A DNA stretch of 64,000 nucleotides from Achatina immaculata (taxonomy: Eukaryota; Mollusca; Gastropoda; Stylommatophora; Achatinidae), in contig CM019699.1 in the NCBI GenBank assembly GCA_009760885.1, forward strand, positions 43,288,268 through 43,352,267, in the 5' to 3' direction. Below, in pieces: positions 22,271 through 32,880 of this stretch. The notes below the pieces were generated by a model that saw only the letters and a list, made by a program, of their open reading frames with translations, was not told the DNA's origin and searched no databases. Both the position numbers and the translations under genes were made by a program. Numbering within the stretch: position 1 is the first letter of the stretch; each line of letters starts with the position of its first letter.

Positions 22271-22489
22271 CGGTTGTATATTCCTCGCGAACTGGAATCT
22301 TCAGCATCGTTTTTGTAGGAGTGATTTGCCTGGATTGTCAGATTCAGCTAGCCATATGATCTTCTGTTGTCTATCTGTCTGCCTGCTTGTTTGTCTGTCC
22401 GCCTGCCTATCTGTCCGTCACAGTCGTTGTTTGTGATGCTAAAGTAATGAATAACAGTGACTATAGTTTTGTATTGAATGATCCACCAA

Positions 22490-22615
22490 TTCACGTACAC
22501 TCTAGTTCAAATATACTCTAGTTCACATACATTCCAGTTCACATACACTCTAGCTCACATAAACACTAATTCACATACACTCTAGCTCACACACACACAC
22601 ACTTTAGTTCGTCTC
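22490..22615. repeat. degenerate repeat, about 16-20 bp unit
   Basis: Imperfect copies of TTCACATACACTCTAG. Confidence 0.7.
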
Positions 22616-22739
22616 TTGCCTTTCTGCAGGTGATAGACCCGTCTCTCTCACAAAATACTGACTTTTTTCTTTCATGTTAAACGAGGGCTGACAACAACTA
22701 CAAGCAAAACAGTTTACTTCGCTGTGTGCTCAGTAACAC

Positions 22740-22930
22740 GGTCAGCACAAACATTTTCATGTTGTTTCCACTCAGGTTAAACATGATGGATTATAACCAG
22801 ACCTTACTGATGTTTTCGACTTGGGTAAAACATGACGGAGAATCACGAGACCTTACTAATGTTTCAACTTAAGTTAAACATGACGGAGAACCACCAGACC
22901 TTACTAATGTTTCCACTCAGAGTTATATCA
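22740..22930. repeat. degenerate repeat, about 54-bp unit
   Basis: Three imperfect copies containing TTAAACATGACGGAGAA and CAGACCTTACTAATGTTTC. Confidence 0.75.
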
Positions 22931-22949
22931 ACAATAAATTACTGAGCAC

Positions 22950-24897
22950 CAAATCACAAAGACTGAAAGAACAAGTCTAAATAAATATGCACAAAAAGAC
23001 AAAGAAGTGAAGGAATCATGCCGTCAAGATAAACGTCAGTACTATGACAACTTGCCAGGAGCAGCAGAGAAAGCAGCATATTCAAATGACATGAAAACTA
23101 TATACAAAATAAACAAAGCAGATGACAGGTCAGCAGAAGATGTGAGAGTGCAGTAAGGACACATAAGGGACAACTGGTCAGTGGAGAAAGAGAAAAAATT
23201 GAAAGATGGAGGGAACACTTTAACACCCTACTAAACAGAACACAAGCAGCACAAACAATAGATATACCTGAAGCAAAAACGGAACTAAACATCAATACAG
23301 GACCAATAACTATAAGTGAAGTAAAGGAGGCGATAAAGAAGCTAAAATTATACAGGGCAACAGGTGAAGATGAAGTGACTGCTGAGATGTTGAAAGCAGA
23401 AGAAATAGGAACACGAAAACAACTCTGCCGGATGCTCCAACAAATTTAGGATCTAGAAAAAGCTCCAGAGGAGTAGAAAACTGGCCTCATAGTAAAACTA
23501 ACAAAGAAGGGTGACCTCAGAGATTGCGAGAACTGGAGAGACATTACCCTCTGGCACTCACCAGTAAAGTTCTCTACTTTCCCGTGCCATACATTCAATG
23601 TCATCTTCCACGGGGCCTGATCATCTGAACGCTCAGATTTCAGTGCGTGCCTTGTCTTTATGAGCACATTTCCCAACTTTGTTAGAATCACAGTGGAGGA
23701 GAGCTGACCACTGCCGCTTTGTCAACAGAGATGCACTGTGGACAATTCTAAGATGGCATGGCCTCCCTCATAAGATAGTGAATGTCATCAAAGCCCTATA
23801 CGAGGGTTTTTAGTGCAAAGTTATCTGTGGAGAACATACCTCTAGCAGCTTTAGGGTACAAACAGGAGTGAAACAGGGATGTGTACTATCACCAACATTA
23901 TTTATTTTAGCAACAGACTATCACCAACATTATTTATTTTAGCAACAGACTATCACCAACATTATTTATTTTAGCAACAGACTATCACCAACATTATTTA
24001 TTTTAGCAACAGACTATCACCAACAATATTTATTTTAGCAACAGACTGGTTAATGAAGGAGGCAACATCAGACAAACGCAGAGGATTACAATGGACCCTT
24101 GACACAGTGCTGGAGGACCTTGACTTTGCGGACGACATTTGTCTATTATCAAGCAGTCACAAAGATATGCAAGATAAAATAAACAAGCTAACTCAGAATG
24201 TAAACAACATAGGACTAAAGATCAACGTAGGAAAGACAAAGTTAATGAAGCAAAATGTGAACAACAGAAATGTACTCAGAGTAGATAGCAAGTTAGTGGA
24301 AGAGGTCAACGAATTTGTATACCTTGGCAGTAGAGTAGTAGAAAATGGAGACAGCACAGAGGACATCAACAGCAAACTTACTAGAGCAAACCAGGCTTTT
24401 GCAATGCTGCAGAATATATGGAAATCAAAAAAAAAACGAAGAATGAATACGAAAATCAGGATATTTAAGAGTAATGTTCTAAGTGTACTACTCTATGGAA
24501 GTGAATGCTGGAAAATCACCAAAACCATAGAAAACAAGTTGAATTCTTTCCAGACTAAATGTTTACGAAGAATTAGAAGAATATTGGCCAAACACCATAG
24601 GAAATAACATCTTGTTGGCAGAAATGCAGATGAAGCCACTGACAGCAATTATTGAGGAGAGACGCTGGCGATGGTTAGGACATGTGCTCCGAATGACTGA
24701 CTACTCACTACCAAAAATAGCACTAAGATGGACACCATAGAGGAACAGAAGTAAGGGTAGACCAAAGGAGACATGGAGAAGAACAACAGAAAGGATGTTG
24801 AGCAATAGAGGGCTCACCTGGGCAAGAGCGGAAAAAAGACAAAGGACAGGCATTTGTGGAAAACCCTTGCGGAAGCCCCATGTGCCCTGGGCACTTA
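22950..24897 (+). pseudogene. decayed RTE-type LINE, linker to 3' end (copy C2)
   Basis: Reads through linker, then RT: LWTILRWHGLPHKIV near 23740, VKQGCVLSPTLFIL near 23870, and a 184-residue open segment (24053-24607) with DLDFADDICLLS (FADD at 24125-24136), the GLKINVGKTKLM motif and FVYLGSRV. The C-terminal block RRWRWLGHVLRM, GRPKETWRRT and LTWARAEKR follows out of frame to about 24890. This C-terminal signature is typical of RTE-like proteins of the F52C9.6 type. RT motifs 1-3 are replaced at about 23560-23700 by unrelated sequence. A 32-bp tandem expansion disrupts the GCVLSP region. The 3' end meets a GA-rich tract at 24900. Confidence 0.85.
23888..24045 (+). repeat. 32-bp tandem array inside the RT GCVLSP motif of C2
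   Basis: Five copies of a unit containing CACCAACATTATTTATTTTA. One copy completes the sequence GCVLSPTLFILATD; the extras are insertions of that same stretch. 32 bp is out of codon phase, so the expansion itself breaks the ORF. Confidence 0.9.
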
Positions 24898-24958
24898 AGG
24901 TTCAGAGAGAGAGGAGAGAGAGAAGAGAGAGAGGAGAGAGAAGAGAGAGAGAAAGAGA
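24898..24958. repeat. GA-rich tract
   Basis: AGAGAGAGGAGAGAGAG-type run directly after the LINE C2 3' end. It may represent the LINE tail or its insertion site. Confidence 0.85.
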
Positions 24959-25784
24959 ATTATGACGGAAAACAAACAGAACTTATTTCAGTTTTATGTA
25001 ATGAAACAAATGTCCTGACCCTCTTAGAATGAAACGAGAAAGATGATGATAGAAAAGCTATTCCTAACACGCTAGCACCACAATCTCTGATCATCTGGAA
25101 CCCAACATAATTAAAAATACCCTCCCACATCACATGTAACTGCAATACAAATGTAAAACAAATGTTTCTCATTCGCAACGTCAGGTCAAAGTCTTCATCA
25201 CAAGGAAAATAAATAAATATAAACAAGAGCCAGCGACACAAAGAATAAATCTTGAGCAGACACAAAGCAGACCAGACACGAAGCAGACAAGAAGCAGACA
25301 AGAAGCAGACAGTGTGGAATGTACTGATGTGTTTGCTAACAGTATTAGATTCTTGGCAAGGCCGGATAAAAAGTTTTAATTATGAGACGTCTAACACGTG
25401 CACTACAAGACAATATGTTCCATTTATTTTCTTACCAGCAGCCCTCATCTCATTAGCTCCACCACCTGGGTCTGTACCTGCATGCACGCCATAGTACACT
25501 ATCATGTTGCCATGACAAGTCTGGAGTAACTTGGTTGTTTGTTAGTTCTTGATGTAGCAAGCTTTGCCAGAAGTACAGATCGCGCACCCGTAGCTTCTAC
25601 TTTCAGCTCTCACTTCGAGGGCAGCAAAGTCTTACCGAACTGAGGTTACCAAGTCAGGTTCAGGGTCAGTTAGAAACATGTTATAGCAGAGCTCAATCCA
25701 GGTTTGAAACTCGGTAAGTTACTCGAAAGAGTAGTGGCAAAGTAAATGTTAAAATTATATATAGTTGGCATGAGTGCGCCGGAG
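24959..25784. other. unassigned, no gene seen
   Basis: Mixed-composition sequence with a short AAGCAGACAAGAAGCAGACA repeat at about 25265-25310. Nothing else recognised. Confidence 0.45.
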
Positions 25785-26145
25785 ATTAAGATATATAGGC
25801 GAGAGTGCGCTAGAGATTAAGATAGGTAGGTGAGAGTGCGCTAGAGACTAGAAGAATATTTGTATACCTTGGTAGTAGAGTAGTAGAATAGGACAGAAAC
25901 ACCAAAACAACTCTGCCGGATACTACAACAAATTTGGGACTACTTCATCCACATTATTACTGGAGTGCGGTGGAGATTAATATAGGTATGAGAGAGTGCA
26001 AAAGAGATTAAGATAAATATGTGAGAATGCGCTAGAGACTGAGATAGGTAGGTGAGAGTGCGCTAGAGATTAAGATAGGTAGGCGAGAGTGCGCTAAAGA
26101 TTATGATAGGTAGTTGAGAGTGTCCTAGAGATTATGACAAATAAT
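25785..26145. repeat. minisatellite, about 31-bp unit, with embedded LINE shards
   Basis: Copies of GAGAGTGCGCTAGAGATTAA and AGATAGGTAGGT. The array is interrupted at about 25850-25970 by two short pieces of LINE family C. Confidence 0.85.
25853..25945 (+). mobile_element. two juxtaposed shards of LINE family C
   Basis: ATTTGTATACCTTGGTAGTA matches the FVYLGSRV region of C2 (about 24314). It is followed directly by ACAACTCTGCCGGATACTAC, matching an earlier part of C2 (about 23420). The pieces are in reverse of their order in the LINE and about 900 bp of source sequence is missing, so this is not a simple truncated insertion. Confidence 0.7.
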
Positions 26146-27435
26146 CCGATAGAAATATTTAGTATTTTTAAAGTAACAAGAAGTTTACTTGTTTTACAAC
26201 TACAAGCTTTTGTTGAATTTAGAAGTTTATATATGTAAACATTACATATTCATACATTACATACATCGCAGTACTTGTTCCATCAAACACTTGACGTCTA
26301 CATTATATTTACAGCCAAAACTTGACATCTTTAAAAACCAAAAAGCCTTCTTATATTTTGTGACTTCGAACATGCTGCTTTTATCAAACACTTTCACATA
26401 CAACGACTTACTTTCTAGTTCATGTCATCATCTTGTGCCGCCAAACCAAGTAAGGTTTGTTGCAGTGAATCTCCACCTGGCTTTGTCTAACTTTCAAAAT
26501 GCACCTAGGAAAGTTCAGTGCGACTCATCTTATAATGTTCTCCATTCAACGTTTGATCTTGTCCACTCACTTCATGTTGTTGTCCACTCATATTTTAATG
26601 TTGTCCTTTCGTCTCTTAATATTATCCATCCATGTATGAGCATTATCCACCATTCACTTGATGATGTCCATCAATATTGTGATGTTGCCCAAGAAGTTTG
26701 ATGTTATCGCCCCATCTCTTGATATTGTCAGAACATCTCTTAATGTTATCCACGCATCTCCTGATGTTGCCCACCCATATCTTGGTGTTATCCGCGTATA
26801 AATGGTCACTCTACCAGCATGCTTGACTATTGCCTCACCTGTACTTGAAACTATTGCTGGAACACCAGCAACCTCTGCTCTGTAGGAGGCACCTGTTGTT
26901 GTGGCTGTGTCCAGGTGTTGGTTCTACATCTCGTGTGATGGAGACAACTCGTCTCCTTGTTCTGCTCTTCCATTACAACGCTGTTTGCATGTCAGTCCAG
27001 CATCACATTTGTTACCAGAAGAAGTGCAAATCGTCTCGACTACAACAGCTGAAATACAAATTCCCATCATTTAAATCTTGTCAAAGGAAGGAGATTAGCC
27101 AGTTTATCGAGAATTCCTTCATGAAAATGAATGTAACGTTTACCACTACACTCACAAAACTGTCACATTGTTATGACACTGATAAAGGATCACTTTCTCT
27201 GTTTATATAAATACGCCTTTCAAATGCCTCATGTTAAATAGGCATTTTTAGGGTTAAAAAAGTTCTTATCTCCTGATTATCACAAATACTGATAAAAAGC
27301 GTCGCGAGTGGCGAGAAATTATCGCAGATTGTTTTCTGTTTGAAGTTTTCTTGATGGAGTTGGAGCAAGTGTTCAGCCAAGTAAATTCTTGACATTTTTC
27401 TTGTTAGAAAAATACTTTTCTTGCCATGTTTGGTG
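26146..27435. other. unassigned; degenerate repeat at 26530-26790
   Basis: No gene recognised. From about 26530 imperfect copies of CATCTCTTGATGTTGTCCAC occur at roughly 30-bp spacing. Frames of 170 (26189-26701) and 126 residues (26830-27210) show no family features and partly reflect the repeat. Confidence 0.45.
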
Positions 27436-27517
27436 TAGGTTGTCTCCTGCTTCTTTTTCTGCTGCTGCTACTGCTGCTGCTACTACTACTACTACTATTA
27501 ATACTATTACTTCTACT
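27436..27517. repeat. trinucleotide microsatellite, left of LINE A
   Basis: TGCTGCTACTACTAC run ending in TATTACTTCTACT (27505-27517), which recurs at 30892-30904 on the other side of LINE A. Confidence 0.93.
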
Positions 27518-30500
27518 CATTCATTCCTTTGCATGTCCCTTGCGGAACTTTGCCTCCCAAACAGCACTCCTGTAGGCCTCTCGGTTGTGAGCAAGATGGC
27601 CTGCTGCTGCTGCATCCATTTCCAGATCATCAACGATGTCTTGCAGCCATCTTCGTTTCGGTCTTCCTCTTTTTCTTTTTCCCATTATGTATCCTTCCAA
27701 TACGGTCTTCTCTAAATTATCATGACGTTTAATGTGGCCAAAATATTTAAGTTTTCTCTCTTTAATCCTCTTTACTAGCCAGCCTTCTTCAATATTAAGC
27801 TCTTGTAGTATAGATATATTTGTTCTTTTTTGTGTCCACGATATTTGGAGAACTCTTCTATAGCATTTACATTCAAAGGCATTTATGTGCTTCTCAGCTG
27901 TTTTGTTAAGTGTCCAGGTCTCACAGGCATATGTTGCGATGGGAAAGATGCATGCCCTTAAAAATCTTATTTTTGTGGTTCTGTCTGCTCCTCTCCACAG
28001 ATTCTTTATTTGTTTTACTTTCTGAAGAGCAATAGATGTCCTCCTTTTAATTTCCCGCATTGTATCTCCATTATTAGTTAGTAGTGATCCAAGATATTCA
28101 AAACTCTCCACTTCTTCCAGTTTTTCCTCACTGATACATATTTCAGTTGCCTTGTTTGTTTTGTCAGTTGTCATCACTTTAGTTTTCTTTGCATTAAGAT
28201 AGAGGTTCTGCTCTTCGCTGTTCTTGCGGACTGACATAATTAGTTTTTCCATTCCTTCTTGTGTTGTGGACAGCAATACTGTGTCATCAGCATATCTAAT
28301 CTCTGGTATTTCATAACCTCCAACTGTTATGGCATCGTAATATTCTTTGTCTACATCTTCTCTAACATTCCTCATTATATTTTCAGTATACAAGTTAAAT
28401 AAGTAGGGTGACAATATGCACCCCTGACGGACCCCTTGTTTTATGTCAAACCAAGTTGTTGTTTCACCATTTATTCTTACTGCTGCTTGTTGGTCTAGAT
28501 ACAGCAGTGATGTTAGTTGTGTCAAATGTGTTGGAAATCCCATTTTTTCCATTATTTCCCAAAGTTTCTGGTGTTGTACACAATCAAATGCCTTTGAGTA
28601 GTCTATAAAGGATAAATATAGATTCACATTAAACTCCCTGCATTTCTCTATTATTAATCTTAGATTGAATATATGATCTCTTGATCCTCTTCCTTGCCTG
28701 AAGCCAGCTTGGACCATATTGACTTCTTCTTCTATTTTCTTTCGAAGTCTACCCATTATGATTTTTAACAGAATTTTACTGGCATGACTAATCAGGGCAA
28801 CAGTTCTGTAGTTGGTGCATAATTTCAGGTTACCCTTTTTTGGCAGTGGTATGAATACAGTTCTTTTCCATTCTTTTGGCCAAATACCTGAATGCCATAT
28901 CTTTTTACATAGTGCATGATAGATTGTTGCACACTCCTTTCCTCCTGCTTTAATAAATTCAGCGGTTATCTCATCACATCCTGGTGATTTACCATTTTTC
29001 AGACTCTTTATTGCCCATAAAACTTCTTCCATTGTCGGCTCGGGTTCTTTCTCCTCCAATAATAATTCACACTGTTGATTTCTGCTTCCACAGTCGGTTG
29101 TTTCATACATTCTTTTGCAATATTCCTTCCATCTTTCCAGAATTTCCTCTGTCTCTGTCAGGGTATTCCCCATCTCATCACAAATTACATTTAGCTTAGG
29201 TGTGACATTTCTCGTCAATGTCTTCATTTCTTTAAACATTTCACTATCTCTTCCACACCTCTGATGTTCTTCTATTCTTTCACAACAATCTTGTATGTAT
29301 TGTTTTTTGTCTTTTCTTATGTTTCTTCGTACTTCTTTTGTTAAAGTTTTATATTTATCTTTGTTGGTGTTTGTCACTCTCCATTGCGTCTTCATTTCTC
29401 TACATTGTTTTATCAGTTCTAGTGTACCTGCTGTGATCCATCTATTCTTTTGTGTTTTCTTTACTGGAACCATGTCTTTAGCTGTTGTTACTAAGATATC
29501 TTTGGCCTGCGCAGCCAATTCATCTGGTGTCATCTCTTCCTGTACAGCCATCAGGATTTCGAAACGGTTCTTCACTTCTATACCGTATTGTTCTGGTATA
29601 TTTGTAAGGTCAAAGCGGAGTGGTCTTGATCCCATAACTAACTTTTTTATCTTTATCTTCATGTCTGCTATTAATAACTCATGGTCCGTGTCACAATAAG
29701 CACCTGGTAAAGTTTTTGCTGATGTTATGCTTGACCTCCACCTTCTCTGCACTAAAATGTAATCTATTTGATTCCTGGTTTTCCCATCAGGTGATGTCCA
29801 TGTGTAAAGTCTTCTTGGATGTTGTTTAAAAAGTGTGTTAGCGATCATTAGCTCATTTTCCATACAAAACGCCATTAGATTGTCACCTGCCTCATTTCTG
29901 TGTCCTATGCTAAATTTCCCTACAACTTGTCCTTCATCTTCTGCTCTTTCTGTACCAATTTTTGCATTAAAATCACCCATTATAAATACAATATCATTTT
30001 TCCGTACCTGGTCCATTGTCGTCTGCAGTGTGTTATAAAAATGTTCTACTTCATCTTCTTCTGCTGCTGATGTAGGTGCATATACCTGGATGACTGTTAC
30101 ATTTCTAGGAATGCCCTTAAGTCTGATTGTTAGGATTCTATCACTTACTGGATTGTAGCCTAGTAATGCTTTTGATGTTGATTTGTCCAAATAAAAAGCC
30201 ACTCCATTCTTTCCTCCTACTTCTCCGCCAGAATATATAAATATATTATCATTCTCGCTCTTAAAGTGTCCTGATCCTTTCCATCGATGTTTGCAGATTC
30301 CCAAAATGTGTATCCGCGTTCTTTTCATCTCGTCACTTATTACTTGATATTTTCCCTCATACATACTTCTTACATTCCATGTTCCTACTCTTATTTTTCT
30401 TTTTAGTTTGATACAGGGGTTTTCCTTGGTAACACCGTCAGGATTTTGTCCGTCATCACAATTACTAGTACTAGCCTTTGTCTCACACTCTTCCCCAGTG

Positions 30501-30891
30501 TTAAAATTAGATCTATCTGGCCTGGGGGACTCACCACCAGATCTTTTTCCTATTTGACTTTCCATGATTGCTGCTTGGGTTTCTTGGTATGTTTCCAGAA
30601 GGTAGTTTACCATTGCTTTCCTTCCGGGCAATGACTGTACTAGTCAGTGATCGTAGCCATTGTCCCTACATTGAGATCATCTGCCTACCATCATAGAATG
30701 GTGACCATAACCAACATTATCTGTCAGCTGCTCTCCCATTCCATCCACCACCTGCTCCCATGGCTTCATGTCACCCTGATCGGGGGGCTATACGGGTACT
30801 CCACCTTGCCCAAGGGTGTCCCGTAGACTAACGGAGGTAAGGAGGCGTCTTACTTCTCCTTTGATAGGGGATACCCCTACCCCGCTAACCA
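27518..30891 (-). mobile_element. full-length RTE-type LINE (copy A)
   Basis: About 3.37 kb, with a single long ORF (27521-30631). A 5' untranslated region of about 260 bp (30632-30891) opens with GGTTAGCGGGGTAGGGGTAT on the minus strand. The 3' end comes immediately at the stop codon, in a short TGAATGA tail. TATTACTTCTACT occurs directly outside both ends (27505-27517 and 30892-30904), a candidate 13-bp TSD. The flanks are a microsatellite, which raises the chance of coincidental identity, but this 13-mer is not a simple repeat of it. A full 5' end, an open ORF and an apparent TSD indicate a young insertion. A second, 5'-truncated copy lies at 51892-52957. Confidence 0.9.
27521..30631 (-). 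CDS. RTE-type LINE polyprotein: endonuclease and reverse transcriptase, 1036 aa
   Basis: A LINE ORF with no stop or frameshift. The EN domain spans about residues 78-330: GTWNVRSM (N86), VQVYAP-like IQVYAPT (Y184), MGDFNAKIG (D220, N222), NQIDYIL (D290) and DTDHELL (D316, H317). A linker follows to about 530. RT covers about 535-870: FIPLPKKG, NYRTVALIS, AGFRQGRGSRDHI, motif A FIDYSKAFD (D677), [16 protein letters not shown] (780-783) and LNAKKTKVM. The C-terminal region holds YACETWTLNK, a Cys/His-rich stretch and GRPKRRWLQDI. EN would nick the target and RT would copy the element RNA there. One oddity: where the family normally has Glu in its E-x-RW motif, this copy reads CKHRW with Lys at 114, which should abolish metal binding. 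The ATG at 30631 was chosen as the first in frame after the 5' UTR; the N-terminal 75 residues are poorly conserved. Confidence 0.93.
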   Translation of the reverse strand: MPGRKAMVNYLLETYQETQAAIMESQIGKRSGGESPRPDRSNFNTGEECETKASTSNCDDGQNPDGVTKENPCIKLKRKIRVGTWNVRSMYEGKYQVISDEMKRTRIHILGICKHRWKGSGHFKSENDNIFIYSGGEVGGKNGVAFYLDKSTSKALLGYNPVSDRILTIRLKGIPRNVTVIQVYAPTSAAEEDEVEHFYNTLQTTMDQVRKNDIVFIMGDFNAKIGTERAEDEGQVVGKFSIGHRNEAGDNLMAFCMENELMIANTLFKQHPRRLYTWTSPDGKTRNQIDYILVQRRWRSSITSAKTLPGAYCDTDHELLIADMKIKIKKLVMGSRPLRFDLTNIPEQYGIEVKNRFEILMAVQEEMTPDELAAQAKDILVTTAKDMVPVKKTQKNRWITAGTLELIKQCREMKTQWRVTNTNKDKYKTLTKEVRRNIRKDKKQYIQDCCERIEEHQRCGRDSEMFKEMKTLTRNVTPKLNVICDEMGNTLTETEEILERWKEYCKRMYETTDCGSRNQQCELLLEEKEPEPTMEEVLWAIKSLKNGKSPGCDEITAEFIKAGGKECATIYHALCKKIWHSGIWPKEWKRTVFIPLPKKGNLKLCTNYRTVALISHASKILLKIIMGRLRKKIEEEVNMVQAGFRQGRGSRDHIFNLRLIIEKCREFNVNLYLSFIDYSKAFDCVQHQKLWEIMEKMGFPTHLTQLTSLLYLDQQAAVRINGETTTWFDIKQGVRQGCILSPYLFNLYTENIMRNVREDVDKEYYDAITVGGYEIPEIRYADDTVLLSTTQEGMEKLIMSVRKNSEEQNLYLNAKKTKVMTTDKTNKATEICISEEKLEEVESFEYLGSLLTNNGDTMREIKRRTSIALQKVKQIKNLWRGADRTTKIRFLRACIFPIATYACETWTLNKTAEKHINAFECKCYRRVLQISWTQKRTNISILQELNIEEGWLVKRIKERKLKYFGHIKRHDNLEKTVLEGYIMGKRKRGRPKRRWLQDIVDDLEMDAAAAGHLAHNREAYRSAVWEAKFRKGHAKE

Positions 30892-30991
30892 TATTACTTC
30901 TACTACTATTACTAATACTACTACTACTACTGCTTCTACTATTGCTAGTATTATTACTACTACTGTACTACAAATACTATACTGCTACTAT

Positions 30992-31058
<67 letters not shown>

Positions 31059-31179
31059 GCTGCTTCCACTACTGCTACTATTACAACTAATACTACTACT
31101 ACTATTACTGCTACTACTACTACTACTGCTAATACTATTACTACTACTACTACTACTGCTGCTACTACTACTATTACTG

Positions 31180-31238
<59 letters not shown>

Positions 31239-31745
31239 AATTATTCTACAACTATTACTACTACCACTGCTACTACTTCTGCTTTTACTACTGCTACTAT
31301 TACTACTATTACTACTACTACTAATTCTACTACTGCTACTATTATTACTACTACTGCTGCTGCTTCTGCTATTGCTACTATTACAACTACTCCTACTACT
31401 ACCACTACTATTATTACTACTACAAGTGCTGCTACTCCTACTACAACTATACTGCTACTGTTACTTTTACTACTACTACTATTATTATTACTATTACTAC
31501 TACTGCTACTACAACTACTAGTGCTGCTACTACTACTAGTGGTGCTGCTTTTACTACAACTATACTGCTACTATTACTTTTACTACTACTACTATTATTA
31601 CTGCTGGTTCTACTACTGCCAATATTACTACTACTTCTTCTTTGACTGCTGCTGCCAATTATTTTTCTTCTACTACTATTACTGCTACTATTACTGCTAC
31701 TATTACTGCTCCTACTACTGCTGCTACTATTATTACTACTAATGA
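30892..31745. repeat. trinucleotide microsatellite (CTA/ACT/GCT)n
   Basis: About 850 bp of CTACTACTACTGCTACTATT-type sequence, continuing the microsatellite interrupted by LINE A. Poly-Thr and poly-Leu frames (for example 30816-31742) are by-products. Confidence 0.97.
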
Positions 31746-32205
31746 TAAAACCACCGGCAGAATCCATGACATGATAATGGAAGATGGACGACTAACTGAG
31801 CAGTACATTGCTACTGAGTTGGGCATCTCTCAGGAACGTTTTCATGTCATTTTTCACAATGATCATCAAATGACAAAGGTCTCTGCTCTATGGGTCCCGA
31901 AAGTTCTTGGAGCTGATCACAAACGACAGCTTCTCAACATGTCAGGAGACAATCTTGGCCATTTTTCTGCAGATCCTGAAAAGTTTCTTCAGCAATTTGG
32001 ATGAGACTTGGGTTTATCATTTTCAACCAGAAACCAAAGAACAGTCAAAGCAGTGGAAACATCATGGATCCCCACCTCCAAAGAAGGCAAGGATGGTGCC
32101 GTCTGCGGGAAAAGTGATGGCTTCCATCTTTTGGGAATCATAATGTGTGCTACTGGTAGACTATCAAAGAAGGGATCTGTAAGCTCTACGATCGCTGGAC
32201 TAAGT
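31746..32205 (+). pseudogene. mariner-type transposase remnant
   Basis: Starts in frame directly from the microsatellite, with NDKTTGRIHDMIMEDGRLT and ATELGISQERFHVI (helix-turn-helix region), then SALWVPKVL and NMSGDNL. A frameshift near 32000 moves to a second frame reading DETWVYHFQPETKEQS, QWKHHGSPPPKKAR and SAGKVMASIFWE. DETWVYH carries the first catalytic Asp of the mariner DD34D triad. Past a stop at 32143, a short VLLVDYQ segment marks the second catalytic Asp region, then similarity fades. The N-terminal 60 or so residues, the third catalytic residue and both inverted terminal repeats are missing. A normal mariner transposase is about 340-350 residues, so under half remains. Confidence 0.9.
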
Positions 32206-32329
32206 GCATAAATTTTCAAGGAGACTAAGTTGAGAAATAGCCCCCAAAAAGTTGTCTACAAATAATCCGTTGTACCTTATGCCGAGAACTTATCAATCAC
32301 CACTCGTAATTTGAAAAGCAGCTACATCT

Positions 32330-32880
32330 AAAGTTACACTTGCTTCGACATAAAGCGACAATTGACCAAATATAAACTGACAAATTTCATCATATAAAGT
32401 AATAACGATCGCAACATAAAGTGACAAATATCACTGGATAAAGAACAAGATGTGGATACAAAAAAGCATTAATATAGCTACATAAAGTGACAAATGTCTC
32501 TACATAAAGTTACACAAACTTCGATATAAAGCGACACAAAGCTTCACAAAAAGTGATAAATGTCTCGACGTAAACTGACAAATACCTTCACAGAATCTCC
32601 ACGTGAACTTACAGATTCCTACACATAAAGCAGCAATTCCGCCACATAAAATGACAGATGCATCCACATAAACTGGAAAATAACATCCATTAAAATTAAA
32701 AAAATGCCGCCACATATAGCAATAAATACATCCACATAAAGTGACAAATGCTTCCACATAAAGTGAAAAAACGCCACATAAAATTACAAATGTATCCACA
32801 TAAAATGGCAAACAACATCCACATAAAATACCAAATGCCGCCACATATTGCCATAAATGCCTTCACATAAAGTGACATGC
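32330..32880. repeat. degenerate minisatellite, about 21-bp unit
   Basis: About 25 imperfect copies of CCACATAAAGTGACAAATGC. Divergence is high, suggesting an old array. Confidence 0.85.

Noticed and set aside
26189..27210. two frames of 170 and 126 codons as host genes
   Set aside because: No recognisable domain, composition follows local AT content and a degenerate repeat, and there is no exon-like context.
27529..30634. plus-strand frames across LINE A (for example 134 codons at 29295)
   Set aside because: They are shadows of the 1036-codon minus-strand ORF.
30816..31742. 308-codon poly-Thr/poly-Leu frame
   Set aside because: Translation of a trinucleotide microsatellite, running on from LINE 5' UTR sequence of the other strand.
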